Origin: Aegilops tauschii subsp. strangulata
Taxonomy: Eukaryota; Streptophyta; Magnoliopsida; Poales; Poaceae
Reading direction: 5' to 3'
DNA length: 64,000 nucleotides
NCBI RefSeq assembly: GCF_002575655.3
Contig: NC_053039.3
Span: forward strand, 379,913,633-379,977,632
Position numbers and translations under genes: made by a program. Every line of letters starts with the position of its first letter. Position 1 is the first letter of the stretch. Positions 33,386 to 44,280 of this stretch are shown here, piece after piece. The notes beneath the pieces were generated by a model. It was not told where the DNA came from. It saw only the letters and a program-made list of their open reading frames with translations, and ran no database searches.

Positions 33386-35829
33386 ATGAGTGATCGTGCG
33401 TGGATGTACACCGGTCACACTGGTCAGAACAAATGGAGCACTGAATGGTTCACAAAAACCAAGGGGTTTGTGCGAACCGCATTTGCAAATGGCCAGAGGA
33501 AAACCTGGTGCCCCTGTTTACGGTGCGGCAATTGGGAAAAGAGGACAGAGGCTGAAATGGGCAAACACCTGCAGAAGAGTGGTTTTACGCCCGATTATAC
33601 GGTGTGGACATTTCATGGTGAGTCTGCCCAACGTGACCGAGCTGAGGTGGATCGTCGTCGCACCGACGAGCATGGTACCGGGATGGAAAACATGGTGCAA
33701 GACTTTGATGATGCTCGGGATTCGGGCGAGGAGATGGAGGAATCTGCAAAGGCCTTCAATGAAATGTTGGAGTCTTCAAAACGTCCGCTCCATGAGCACA
33801 CTGAGCTTTGTCAGTTGGATGCCATCTCACAAGTAATGGCTCTGAAGGCTCAGTTCAACTTGGGCAGAGAATGCTACGATGCAATGATGACAGTATTTGG
33901 ACGCTTTCTACCCAAAGGCCATGTAATGCCTGCAAACCTGTACCAGTCGGACAAAATCCTCCGTGCACTGAAGATGCCCTATGATAAGATACATGCCTGT
34001 GAGAAAGGATGTGTCTTGTTTAGGCTTGACTATGCGGACTTGAACTATTGTCCCATTTGCAAGTCTTCCAGGTATGTTGTGGTAGACAACGGTATGGGTG
34101 AGAAGACACAGACCAAAATCCCCGTTAGTGTTCTTCGGTATATGCCAATCGTACCAAGACTTCAACGTCTTTTCATGGTCGAAGAGACGGCCAGACAGAT
34201 GACATGGCACAAAACGGGCAAAAGAACGGAACTAGATGCAGATGGGAATCTGATGATTGTAGACACATCGGATGGTGTTGCGTGGAAAAAGTTTGATGAG
34301 TTACATGGTGACAAAGCGGCAGATCCGAGGCATCCTCGAGTCGGCATCAACACGGATGGGTTCAGTGTGTTTGGTATGACGGCAGCCCAATACAGTTGTT
34401 AGCCCGTATTTGTCTTTCCACTCAATCTCCCCCCCGGACAGATTATGCAAAGAAAGAACATTTTCCTGACGTTGATAATTCCAGGGCCCAACTATCCGGG
34501 GAAAAATATGAATGTGTACATGCAACCGCTTAAGGACGAATTGCAAGAAGCCTGGGATAATGGGTTCAAGACATACGATGCCTATAGCAAACGGAACTTC
34601 ATAATGCGTGTCTGGTACATGTACTCGACGCATGACTTGCCGGCGTATGCGCTATTCATTGGCTGGTGTGTGCATGGAAGGTTCCCGTGCCCCACATGCA
34701 AGGGAGCTCTTGAGTTTCGTTGGCTTCAGGCCGGTCGCAAGTTTTCTTGCTTCGACATGCATAGACAGTTCCTGAATCCTCGCCATAAGTTCAGGAAAGA
34801 CAAGAAGAACTTCATCAGAGGTAGAGTTGTCAAAAACTCTGCACCACCTGCATTGACAGGCCAACAGACCCTGGATCAGTTAAACGCTCTCGAGCCAGAT
34901 CCAGAGCGTCCAGGGTACTTCAAGGGGTATAATTCTAAGCACGCCTGGACTCACAAAACATGCTTATGGGATCTGCCTTACTTCAAAGACCTCCTTTGCC
35001 CACACAACATCGACGTGATGCACACTGAGAAGAATATCGCCGAGGCACTTTTTGGTACATTGTTCGGCATAGATGGGAAGTCAAAGGATAATACTAAGGC
35101 TAGAGTCGATCTGGAGGCGCTATGTGATAGGCCGTTACAAAACATGAAAGAACCGAAAGGAAAGCAGAACTGGACAAAGCCAAAGGCATGGTTCAATCTT
35201 GGAAAGCCAGCTATGAGGGAAATTATCTTGTGGGTGAAAATGTAGTTGATGTTCCCCGATGGGTATGCAGCGAATCTATAGAGGGGAGCCAGTCTTGATA
35301 AATTGAAGATATTTGGTCTCAAGAGTCATGATTGGCACATATGGATTGAGCGGGTAATGCCGGTGATGTTGTGTGGCTTCATCCCTGAGGATGAATGGCT
35401 AGTACTGGCAGAACTCAGCTATTTCTTCCGTGTTCTTTGTGCGAAAGAACTATCGCCTGGCGTGCTAGAAGAAATGGAAGAGTTGGCGCCGGAGTTGATC
35501 TGCAAGTTAGAGAAGATCTTTCCACCGGGCTTCTTTAATCCAATGCAACATTTGATTTTGCATCTCTCGACCGAGGCAAGATTGGGGGGGCCCGTGCAAA
35601 ATCGTTGGTGCTACCCAACTGAGAGGATGCAGAAGACGCTTCGACAAAAATGTAAAAATAAACGTAGAATTGAAGCATCGATGGCTGAGGCATTCATCAC
35701 TGAGGAGGCGGCAAACTTCGTGACAGCACACTACGAAGCCAAAAATCGTCATTTGCATAATCCGAAGCCTCGGTACAATGCTGACGACCCTAAAAAGGGT
35801 GGATCCAACCTCAGCCTCTCCGCCGAGCG
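33386..35829 (+). pseudogene. TNP2-like CACTA transposase pseudogene
   Basis: One frame runs from ATG at 33386 through three nonsense codons. It contains the transposase-associated domain (WMYTGHTGQNKWSTEWF ... WCPCLRCGNW), then the Transposase_21/TNP2 core with INTDGFSVFGM, SVLRYMPIVPRLQRLF and HNIDVMHTEKNIAEALFG, then DUF4218-type sequence (FGLKSHDWHIWIERVMPVML, AELSYFFRVLCAKEL). Stops occur at 34400-34402 (TAG where the family has Trp, in YSC-W-PVF), 35243-35245, and about 35279. After RYNADDPKKGGSNLSLS the family C-terminus is missing and the frame runs into the start of the next gene. TNP2 cuts the element ends during transposition. This copy is dead. Confidence 0.85.
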
Positions 35830-37623
35830 TTGCTGGACAGTATGTCCACACCGCCGGGCCCTTCTTCGTCGACCGCGGTGCCCAGCAGGGGACGAGGTAG
35901 GAAGAGAGGAGGTGGGGCACGTGGTCGCGGGAGAGGAGGTAGGGTGACTGCTACGGCGCCTTCCTCGCCGCCACCCCCAGCTGTTTCACCCGAGCACGTG
36001 ACTGCTAGGGTGGAATCGTCCGAGGAGGAGGCTACACGGACTCCGGTCCACGAGCCTCCGGTCCACGGGTCTTGGGCCCACGAGCCTCGGGTCGACTGGC
36101 CTTCGGCCCACGAGACCCCGGAGGAGCACACGTCCGGATGGGGTACCTGGCCGGATCAGCCCGAGGAGCCGAGTGGCCATGCTGATGATGGCGGGGAGCC
36201 GACTGATCTTGAGGAGGAGGGTGGCACCGTCTACCAGCGTGGTGCTACACGGCTCCCGTCCGTGCCGGCGACCCGCGAGCAGAGGTGGTTGATCTTCCCT
36301 GATGGGGAGAGGTACGTAAGTGCATTTAATATTTTTGTACCTTCTGCATTCACGTTTCTTCAAATAACTAATGCGTTGGCCTTGTCATGCTGCAGGGGTT
36401 GGGACCACCATCATAGTGTCCGCCGGCCCAACTCTGTCCTTGGAGTTCTTTGCCGGCAAAACTTCCCGGGGTTTGTCACATTGCCTGGTGAGGGTCGGCT
36501 TCCAGAGCTTGGGTTGAGCTGGGAGCACTACGTGGCTGCCCCGGCCCCGCCGGATGTCATTATCGACGGTGTCGTGTGCGACACGAGGGCAGACATGGTG
36601 ATCAGGACGTTCTGGGTAATTTCTCCTTTACACATTTCAAAATCTTCAACTAGCTAGTTATTAATTGTACTAATCAATATTGTCTCATTTGATTGCAGAC
36701 ATTCTACAGGTGTGAGGAGGGATACGAGGAGGACAGCGCAAATGTTATCCAGAACGTCTGCAAGCGCCTACTCCAGAACTTACGGCACGAGGCTCCGGTG
36801 CAGGCTGTTCGAGACTACTACGCCTTGCGTGGTATCAAGAAGACCAAGCCGGCGTGCCGCAATAAGTTCCTGAGTAAGGAGCAGTACATGAAGGTAATTC
36901 TTAAGGCCTTCTACTTAAGTTCCTTCATTTAGTAATTCTTAGCCGTAGCGCTCAAGTTTCTATTTGCTAACTTAGGCGCCTCCGAGATGGTGTGCGGATC
37001 GGATGGATTGTTGGGAGGTGTTGGTCGATGAGTGGTGCTCAAAAGAATGGCTAGCCCTCCACAACCAGGCCAAGGACAAACGTGCCCAAATGGAAGGTGT
37101 GCCACACCATCAAGGCAGCTCCAACTTATATTAGTTCGGGCGCAACTGGGTATGTGGTTTGCTTCATGATTCATGCAATTCATTCATCATGCTAGCTTGA
37201 GCCCTTTAATTACTAATTTTCATTGTTTCTCTCTTTCAGGCACGCTACAATAAGGCGGATAAGGTGCCAGACGTGTACGACCTGTATGCCATGGCCCACA
37301 CTGGCTCTTTCAAGAAAGTCAAGGCTTTCTCTTAGTCTGACCTCGATGATGCAAACAACTTCACCAACATCTCCTCCCACAACAAGCTCGTGAGATATAG
37401 AGATGAGGGGAAGGCGAGGAAAGGGGAGGACTTTAACCCGAGCCAGGGTCCCATTGATCCAGAGCTGGTGATGATATCTGGTGGCGGGAGGTCCCATGGC
37501 TCCATAGCCATTGGAGATGGACTTATCCGTTGTCCAAGCACTCTCCCGGAGATCAAGGCGCGCCAGTCGAGCTCCGCTCCTGAGATAAGGCCTCGTGAAC
37601 GGCCAGTGCAACTCGCCATCAAG
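35830..37623 (+). pseudogene. Transposase_24 (Ptta/En/Spm-type) gene, five exons, with nonsense codons
   Basis: Exons at 35830-36311, 36396-36615, 36699-36893, 36976-37149 and 37240-37623 are all bounded by GT...AG introns and keep phase. The start is MLDSMSTPPGPSSSTAVPSR, followed by a GRGRKRGGGARGRGRGG basic stretch and a Pro/Glu-rich linker. The domain part has FPDGER, DVIIDGVVCDTRADMVIRTF, YYALRGIKKTKPACRNKFLS and WEVLVDEWCSKEWL, then DVYDLYAMAHTG, as in Transposase_24. Two in-frame TAGs lie in exons 4 (after SSNLY) and 5 (after KVKAFS). A further exon may follow an acceptor near 38335. Proteins of this type accompany TNP2 in plant CACTA elements and probably bind the element ends. Confidence 0.8.
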
Positions 37624-37779
37624 GTTAGTGATACGTACTCAGTTATCTTTCTCCATTACATTGTGTGCGCTTCCACCAATGATTACAAATGGTCATGTGA
37701 GTGGTCATGTAAGTTTCTCTATTGTTTTGCTTAACAAATGCATAAAGACCTAGATTTAGCTTTATTCCCTCCAATATGC

Positions 37780-38320
37780 TTACCATAATGACCTAGAGTT
37801 AGCTTCTTTTCCTCCAAAATGACCCATTTTACCTAGGTTAGCTTATAAATGATGCAGTTCATCCAAGTTAGCTCAAAAATGACCCATTTTACCTAGATTA
37901 GATCCTAAATGATCCATTTTACCTACGTTAGCTTTAAAATGGCCCATTTCACCTAGGTTAACTCCAAAATGACCCATCTTACCTAGGTTATCTCATAAAC
38001 GATCCATTTCAACTAATTTAGCTCATAAACGATCCATTTGACCTAAGTGAGCTAAAAACGATCCATTTCACCTAAATTAGCTCTTAAATGATCCATTTCA
38101 CCTAAGTTAGCTCAAAAACGATCCATTTCAACTAAATTAGCTCAAAAATGATCCATTTCAACAAAGTTAGCTCAAAAACGATCCATTTCAACTAAGTTAG
38201 CTCAAAAGCGATCCATTTGACCTAAGTGAGCTAAAAACGATCCATTTCACCTTAGTTACCTCAAAAACGATCCATTTCACCTAAGTGAGCTAAAAAACGA
38301 TCCATTTCTAAATTTCTTAT
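37780..38320. repeat. minisatellite of about 31 bp, roughly 17 copies
   Basis: Units of type CGATCCATTTCACCTAAGTTAGCTCAAAAA recur across 540 bases in an intron or 3' region of the nested CACTA. Smaller repeats follow (CATTCTTGTCTTCT at 38370-38420; GGATGGAACTTGCTTATG at 38450-38590). Confidence 0.9.
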
Positions 38321-38679
38321 TTTGCCATTTTGCAGATTTCATTATGTGCTGGATGGAGTGCTTGTTCTTGTCTTCTTGTTCTTGTCTTCTCATTCTTGTC
38401 TTCTCATTCTTGTCTTCTCATTCTAGTCACCTTAGCTATGGAGTGCTTGTTTATGTATGGATGGAACTTGTTTATGTATGAAATGATGGATGGAACTTGC
38501 TTATGTAATATGTACGGATGGAACTTGCTTATGGACTTGCTTATGAATGCCTGTGAAATACATGAACTTGCTTATGGACTTGCTTATGAATGCCTGTGAA
38601 ATATATCTATATATCATATATGTTTTCTGTGAAAATTGTGGGATTTAATAAAAAACAGAAAAAAAACCCAATATGCAGG

Positions 38680-39216
38680 CTCTTTGCCGTCTGCCACAGA
38701 CGGCAACGGCCTCTTTGCCGTCTGCCGCGGACGGCAAAGAAGCCACGTGGCAGCCAACTGTGCTTCCTGGGAGCTGACCCATTTGGTCAGTTTGCCTACA
38801 GTGGCAGACGGCAAAGACTTTGCCATCCGTGGCAGACGGCAAAGAACCTGCACTTTGCCATCAGCGGCAGACGGCAAAGAACCTGCCATCTAGTGACGTG
38901 TAGATGACATCATACGGCGGACGGCAAAGACCAGAGAAATTTTGCCGTCAGCGGCGGACGACAAAGGTCTGCCGTTAGCCACTTAACGGACTGACAGTGC
39001 AATTATTGTCGTCCGCCCTCTTTGCCGTCCGCGGCAGACGGCAAAGAGCCTTTGCCGTCCGCCGCCAGGAAGCAGACGGCAAAGCAGCTGTTTACCGTAG
39101 CCTTCTTTGCCGGAGCCTTTTGCCGTCCGCGGCTAACGGCAAAGGTCTTTGCCGTCCGCCGTTCGAGCCTTTGCCGGCCGCCGTGGCAGATGGCAAAGTA
39201 GTTGTTTCCTGTAGTG
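38680..39216. repeat. right subterminal repeats of the nested CACTA
   Basis: More than fifteen copies, on both strands, of CTTTGCCGTCxGC/GCxGACGGCAAAG. They match those at 31190-31390 and are the likely transposase-binding sites. Confidence 0.85.
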
Positions 39217-39691
39217 CATGATCGTATTTGAACGTACGTAGATCATCTGTGTGCTCAACCTCGGGGCACTCGGAGATTTTTGGAAGTGGAATCCGCTGAC
39301 GAGTGTACACATTCACAAGTTCCCACTCGCAATTGTACCCAATATAAACAACCCAATCTCCATTTGTGCTAGCCCAGGACTTACCCTTAAGCGATGGCAT
39401 CTTGACATCACAAGTATCATTATCAAGCGGCATCAACTTGCACAAGGCGAGGCCTCCGTCGTCCGCGCCCATGCGAACAGGCTTATAGCGAAGAAGATAA
39501 GGGAGATCAAACCGCTCCTGGACCCTTGGGTTCCTTGTAATGATGTTATTAGTTGAGTCAAGAATGGGCTTGAACGAACCTGCCATGCTAGCCGAGGTGA
39601 TGATGTCGCACCGATCAATGAGTTCCCCCACCACGTCATCTTTCAGATCGGGGCAAGAATAACGGGGTCGTTTCCGGCTTGTTCCCTCCAT

Positions 39692-40343
39692 GGAGAAGAC
39701 GATCGAACAATGACAGAAGGAAGGGTGAAGGCAAATGGAGGAGGGAGGAAGAGCGTGCGATAGCAGTTCCAAATCAAGAGGGAAAGGCGATGAGTCGGTG
39801 GATGGTTGCCAGTTTGCCACGGTACAGGAAGAGGCGCCCCGGCCTACACGTCCTTTCAGAAATTGTACAAAAGGACTCGCCGTCGTCTCACTGACATGTT
39901 GGAACGGTACCACATGTCAACAAAACATCGTGTGTAATTTCTCGTGCAAAATGCGATCTGGCCGCGTTGGCCCGAGGTGCCGCATTATTTCTCGACTTTA
40001 TTTTTTTAATGGCGTGCCGTTCAGTTTTGAAGCACGACTAACTAGTACTGTTTGCAGAGAAAATATAAACTAGTCTACCACTACTCCACCTCTAGTACTA
40101 GTAGTATAAAAAAGATATATAGGCAGGAGCTTCAGCGCTTTCTTGCTAAGGGCTGCCCACTTGCTTCTCACACTATCACCCTCTCTCCAGATCTAAAAAA
40201 GACGGCCTCTCTCTCCCTCCTCACCGGTGGTCACAGATCCATCGGGTAAGAAAAGGACGTGCAGTGTTGACGCACTCGTCGTCGGCGAGTGAGGTCACGC
40301 ACTGACGACAAGGCCGTCCTCTCAGACCAAGCGCCCGCGCGGG
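39692..40343. promoter_or_regulatory. putative shared promoter between head-to-head transcripts
   Basis: The DUF295 ATG lies at 39691 on the minus strand and a plausible plus-strand first exon has ATG at 40344. A TATA-like GTATAAAAAAGATATATAGG is at 40105-40124 on the plus strand, followed by a CT-rich leader (40180-40225). No clear TATA is seen for the DUF295 side. Bidirectional function is inferred. Confidence 0.4.
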
Positions 40344-40429
40344 ATGGCCTCCGTATCCAAGCTCGCTGTTGTAGTGCGTGTGGAGGACGATGACCACGAG
40401 CGAAGCCACTTCCCGCCGACCCTCAGGTA
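40344..40429 (+). CDS. possible first exon of an unidentified plus-strand gene
   Basis: ATG at 40344 opens MASVSKLAVVVRVEDDDHER (then SHFPPTLR) and meets CTCAG/GTATGC at 40429, a good donor site. A leader with a TATA-like box lies upstream. Reading on without splicing gives about 50 more residues. I cannot find the next exon with confidence, nor name a family. It may be a captured first exon inside the CACTA. Confidence 0.35.
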
Positions 40430-42890
40430 TGCTACCTCTTTTCGAACCATACCCTTGTTCTATTGCCCCATCTGCCATGTCGCTGCATGTGGATCTTTTT
40501 CCACTCCACCATCTTCCCAATTTGCTATCCTCTGCTCTGCTGGTCACGCAGACGAAAACCTTAATTTGCACTATTAAAGGAAACCCTACTTCATGCAGAC
40601 TAATCCATGTCTGGGTTGAATAAGGAAAGGAAGGAAGACTGTACTGTCCAAGAGAGTAGGCATCGAACCCGCATCTAGGTTGAGAAGGGGAAAATCAGTA
40701 GCTAAGGAACGAGTCTCGTGTCTCTTGGTTGAAGAAGGGTAGAAAGGCATGACAACGCAACAGAGCTAGTCACACCTTTGTTAAAATAAATGTTCATTAT
40801 GTTATCGGAGGAGGTCTGTAAGTTTGTCTCTAATGCCTGTCGACTACATACCAGACATCATGATGTAATGTTAAGTCATTTCCTTTTGTACAGTGTCACT
40901 GAATTGTCAAGGCGGTGATGGCATTTTATTTTAGTTGAACTGCACAAAATATGCTTAAAAGAAGAGGAAAGGTCAGGAATCGATCATTCTTTCAGAAAGA
41001 ACTATATATGCCTTTCTGACATCAGCCTCTGTTGCCTTATTTATTCCTTCAAAAAGGTGGTTGGAAACAGTCTTGCTACCTTTTCCCATTAAGAAATTGG
41101 AATGCTTATATTTGTGAGTCTATGCTTCAACTAGTGCCACTTTTATACTAATCACACTTTCAATATCTATGCAAACAGGGATGCTCGAGTTTAGTGGAAC
41201 TGCACAAAAAGTCCAACAGGTCCAACATTAGGAGCATGTTTTCTCCCAAACCTTTATATCCAATTGGTGGCACTATGAGCTATTCATTAAGAAGGTACAT
41301 GGTTTGCTACTATATTGCTACTCTTTTTGTACTGTCATTAGATAGTAATACTAGTGGTTTGCATGTGAATTTATTGGCAGGGTGGACCTACATTGGAGGT
41401 GCAGGACATGATTCAATGACTGGATGCTCAATTTCGGTTGTATCGATTTCACGTCTTCCATCACTGCGAACATGGATATCCTTGGTCTAATGAAGAGTAT
41501 GCGCTATATTTCTGCTCTGAACAAGCAAATCAATTCAGTATGAAATTTTCCAGGGCAAAACATGACTGTATCAAATTGTCCAGTGCAAAACATGACAGAT
41601 CTAAGCGGAAGAGACATGTTTAAACCGAAAAAGGTGGGGTATATGTTTACTAGCTGCTTGATATTTGTGCAGACAGAGATGTCTTCCCGTCGCTATTTAG
41701 CAAACACACAAAGTGACCGCAATTTTGGTTGAACTGCACAAGAGAATAGTATAGTCACTGCATGCAGTGCCATTTGAAAATAGACACAGAAAGATTGGAT
41801 AGTCACTTCATGGACTGCAGAAAAGTAGTACTGTACTATTTATTGGCCAACACTAGGTGCTTCATTGCTTTGGTCTGATTATACAATGGGCATCATTTTG
41901 CCTAAGTTAAAGTTCGTATTCCGAAAATAGTCTCGCCGTGTGATCAAGAGAAGACCAAATCATATTGCAGTGGATGTTCCTCCATCATGTGTGGTTCATT
42001 CCCATGGTTCCAGCTGTTGGTGAAACCACTTACGTTTGCAAGAGGAATTGTAGACTTCACAAACAAATTTGTCATTCAGTCTGTACTAAATGTTGGCCAA
42101 GAGAAGCATCCATGTTAGTAGAAGAACATATGTTTTTTCTAGATCTTTGCTTTTGGAGCTACATATTTGTATATGATCTGTGAATCATTGAGATGCATTA
42201 ACATGTTGATCTTATGTATGGGAATCATACTAGTTGGTTTTAGTTGTGGCTGATCTTTGCTTTTGGAGCTACATATTTGTATATGATCTGTGAATCATTG
42301 AGATGCATTAACAGTTCCTTATATCTGTTCGCTCAGTGTTTACAAGTTACCGATCGATCACTAGCTAGCCTACTAATGCGCTCCTGGCTGTTTTAGTTGC
42401 GACGCAAGATCCGAAGTGGCAGTTTTTTGAATAGAAATGCCAACCTCTGAAGAAACTCACAAGCTGCTCTGAAGAAAATGCCATGCGAATCTGAAGAAAC
42501 TGCTAGCAAAAACGTCCGCAAATGCCTTATCTCCCAGCTAAAGTTCATCAATTAATGCCCTCGGCTGCGACTCGTTGCATGCTGCTCTGCGTACTGGCTG
42601 CGAGCGATCTTGAGTGCCCGCATGCAGCCGGCCGTAATTAAGGCAGCTAACTCATGCGAAAAAAGATGCGCTTTAATTGTTGCGGGCCTTTTAAATCCGT
42701 GGAATCATTATTGACAAGGAGGGAGATGATTCGAGTGCACTCATTTGACCGTAAGGCCGGCGTGCGACCCAGCACGGACGGGGTGGGACGGCACAGTCAG
42801 AATTTCAGTTTCTCTAGTTTTCCACGGCAAGCTGGCGTGCTAAGCCATGCCTGCTTCATTATGCATTGAATTTTGATGACCGTCGCGCTA
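40430..42890. other. no supported gene; short local repeats
   Basis: AT-rich DNA with stops in all frames. A 64-base block starting GATCTTTGCTTTTGGAGCTA occurs at 42142 and again at 42252. The phrase TTGAACTGCACAA or GTGGAACTGCACAA recurs near 40935, 41197 and 41727. Possibly an intron-rich remnant of the gene starting at 40344. Confidence 0.4.
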
Positions 42891-43017
42891 CCTTCCGCTT
42901 ATAAGTATTGTTTCTCGGCCTTCTATGGTGGCACCGTGACCCAACTCGCCCTATCCTCATAAGCCCCCACCGGCCCGACGTTGCTCGCCACTTATCCTCG
43001 CTCTCACCACGTCCGCC

Positions 43018-43536
43018 ATGCCCCCGCCCGTCCGCGATAGGCCTGACCGGAGGCGGTCACCGCCGGAACTAGTGTTCGGTTTTTCACCGGAAGGCAGACG
43101 GAGGGAGGAGGCATTCTATCGGTCTTTAGATGGCAATGCGGAGATCGAGGACTTGTTGGAGCGCGACCGCCTGGTGGAGGAGCAGGAGTTGTTCGAGCGC
43201 GACCGCTTGGCGGATGAGCAGCGTATCGCTGATTTGTGCCGCCAGCGGGACATGGAGCAGCAGCGCACCGACGCTCTGAGTCGCGAGCAGAGCACCCGCA
43301 CGTGGGCCGACTACGTGGAGGCCGGCGCCCGGCAAATAGCCCTGGAGGCTGTCGGGCACGCATGCGTTCGCGACGCCGATTTTTACTACAAGCTTGTCAA
43401 GTGGGTTTCCCTCTTAGAAGTCGAAGCTTCGGTGGACCACGCCGGCATGGAAAGGGCCAACGCGCATGAGCAACGCGCCCTATCCCACCTCTGGCAAGTC
43501 CGAGGCAAGGTGGAGGACGCCGGTGCCGGCGTTTAG
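43018..43536 (+). CDS. intact 172-aa ORF, Arg/Glu-rich, unknown
   Basis: ATG at 43018 (context GTCCGCCATGC) to TAG at 43534-43536. It begins MPPPVRDRPDRRRSPPELVF; residues about 38-100 are charged and helical with a repeated LxERDRLxxEQ pattern (LLERDRLVEEQELFERDRLA), likely a coiled coil. The end is WQVRGKVEDAGAGV. A TATA-like TTATAAGTA sits near 42899. I do not recognise a family. Its place between the captured DNA and the right subterminal repeats suggests a gene of the outer CACTA; a regulatory or DNA-binding subunit is speculation. Confidence 0.5.
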   Translation: MPPPVRDRPDRRRSPPELVFGFSPEGRRREEAFYRSLDGNAEIEDLLERDRLVEEQELFERDRLADEQRIADLCRQRDMEQQRTDALSREQSTRTWADYVEAGARQIALEAVGHACVRDADFYYKLVKWVSLLEVEASVDHAGMERANAHEQRALSHLWQVRGKVEDAGAGV

Positions 43537-44050
43537 CGTGTACCGCAGATGGCGGCCGGCATCGTCTAGTTAGCTAAGAGTAAGTTAGTACTTGTACGCT
43601 ACTAGAGTATTAGTGGAAGTAGATAGTTAACTTGGCTATGATGGTTGTCAACATGGAAGTTCAGTACTCTATATGTTTATCAGACCTGTTACTTTGCTCT
43701 GAATGTTGAACTTTCCGTTTGAACATATGGAATGGGCTGTTATTTTTTTAAATGGGTTGTATTTGTCCTCCACGGGTTTAGAGGCTGACTTGTGGGCCTA
43801 CCAAGTTGACGCGTACACAATCAGGAGATGATTGTATGTGCAGAGGATGACAGCAGGGACCCGCCAGGGTCATGGAAGTACGCAAGCAAAGTGCCTCCTT
43901 ATTTCAATCCAATAAAAAATGGCTCCTCGTAATGGATTTCTGACATCTGGGTCCCATGCCATTGTCAACGTAGTCAACAAACGAGAGAGTTGCACAACGA
44001 GCGGCTGACATCAGGGACCCAGCAGCTCGCCCAGTTATTTTTGTTTTGGG
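43537..44050. other. 3' flank of the 172-aa ORF and spacer
   Basis: No ORF of interest. GGGACCC/CAGGGACCCGCC motifs near 43850, 43950 and 44010 begin the right-hand repeat territory of the outer CACTA. Confidence 0.35.
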
Positions 44051-44280
44051 TTAATTTGATAAATGCCACTCCAAATTTGGTATTTCTAAGAAATGCCATT
44101 GCAATTTCCAAACTTTGAAAAATGCCATTTCATGCCATCCCCAGTGGCATTTTTCGAAGTCTGGAGTGGCGTTTTTCAAAGTTTGCAAATTGAGTGGCGT
44201 TTTCCAAAGTTTGCAAAAATTGCAGTGGCATTTTTATGAATCGCCATATTTGTTGTGGCATTTATCTAATTTTCTTTTGA
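44050..44280. repeat. imperfect fold-back (AAATGCCACT/AGTGGCATTT)
   Basis: Left part: several AAATGCCAxT units (44063-44135). Right part: several AGTGGCxTTTTTC units (44142-44260). The two arms are complementary and would fold into a hairpin of about 100 bp per arm. No TA or other clear target duplication was found. Confidence 0.55.

Larger units (their letters stand above)
31180..39216 (+). mobile_element. nested CACTA transposon, 8.0 kb, TSD CAT
   Basis: The left end is CACTACTGGAATCAGC; the right end on the minus strand is CACTACAGGAAACAAC. CAT flanks it on both sides (31177-31179 and 39217-39219). Subterminal repeats of type TTTGCCGTCCGC/GACGGCAAAG crowd 31190-31390 and 38680-39205. It carries plus-strand TNP2 and Transposase_24 genes, both with nonsense codons, plus microsatellite and minisatellite blocks. 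It is a different family from the outer CACTA. It sits in the coding sequence of the DUF295 gene in opposite orientation. Confidence 0.94.
30254..39691 (-). pseudogene. F-box/DUF295-type gene interrupted by a CACTA insertion
   Basis: Minus-strand exons: exon 1 from ATG at 39691 to the insertion (39217); its continuation 31176-30931; intron 30930-30832 (GT...AG, 99 bp); last exon 30831-30254 ending in TGA. Counting the duplicated CAT once, the coding length is 1299 nt (432 residues plus stop) with the frame kept throughout, so the 8-kb CACTA is the only visible lesion. The start MEGTSRKRPRYSCPDLKDDV leads into a weak F-box-like region; the rest resembles DUF295 (Val/Trp-rich repeats such as GDWVVYIGYNCEWELVNVYT, GTVFAWDPRSFG, FSLDDQSSVALDIDNSS and FPEHLWFKASV near the end). 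DUF295 F-box proteins are a large plant family, mostly of unknown role, some probably substrate adaptors of SCF ubiquitin ligases. The gene lies inside the outer CACTA. Function as it stands is unlikely. Confidence 0.82.
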
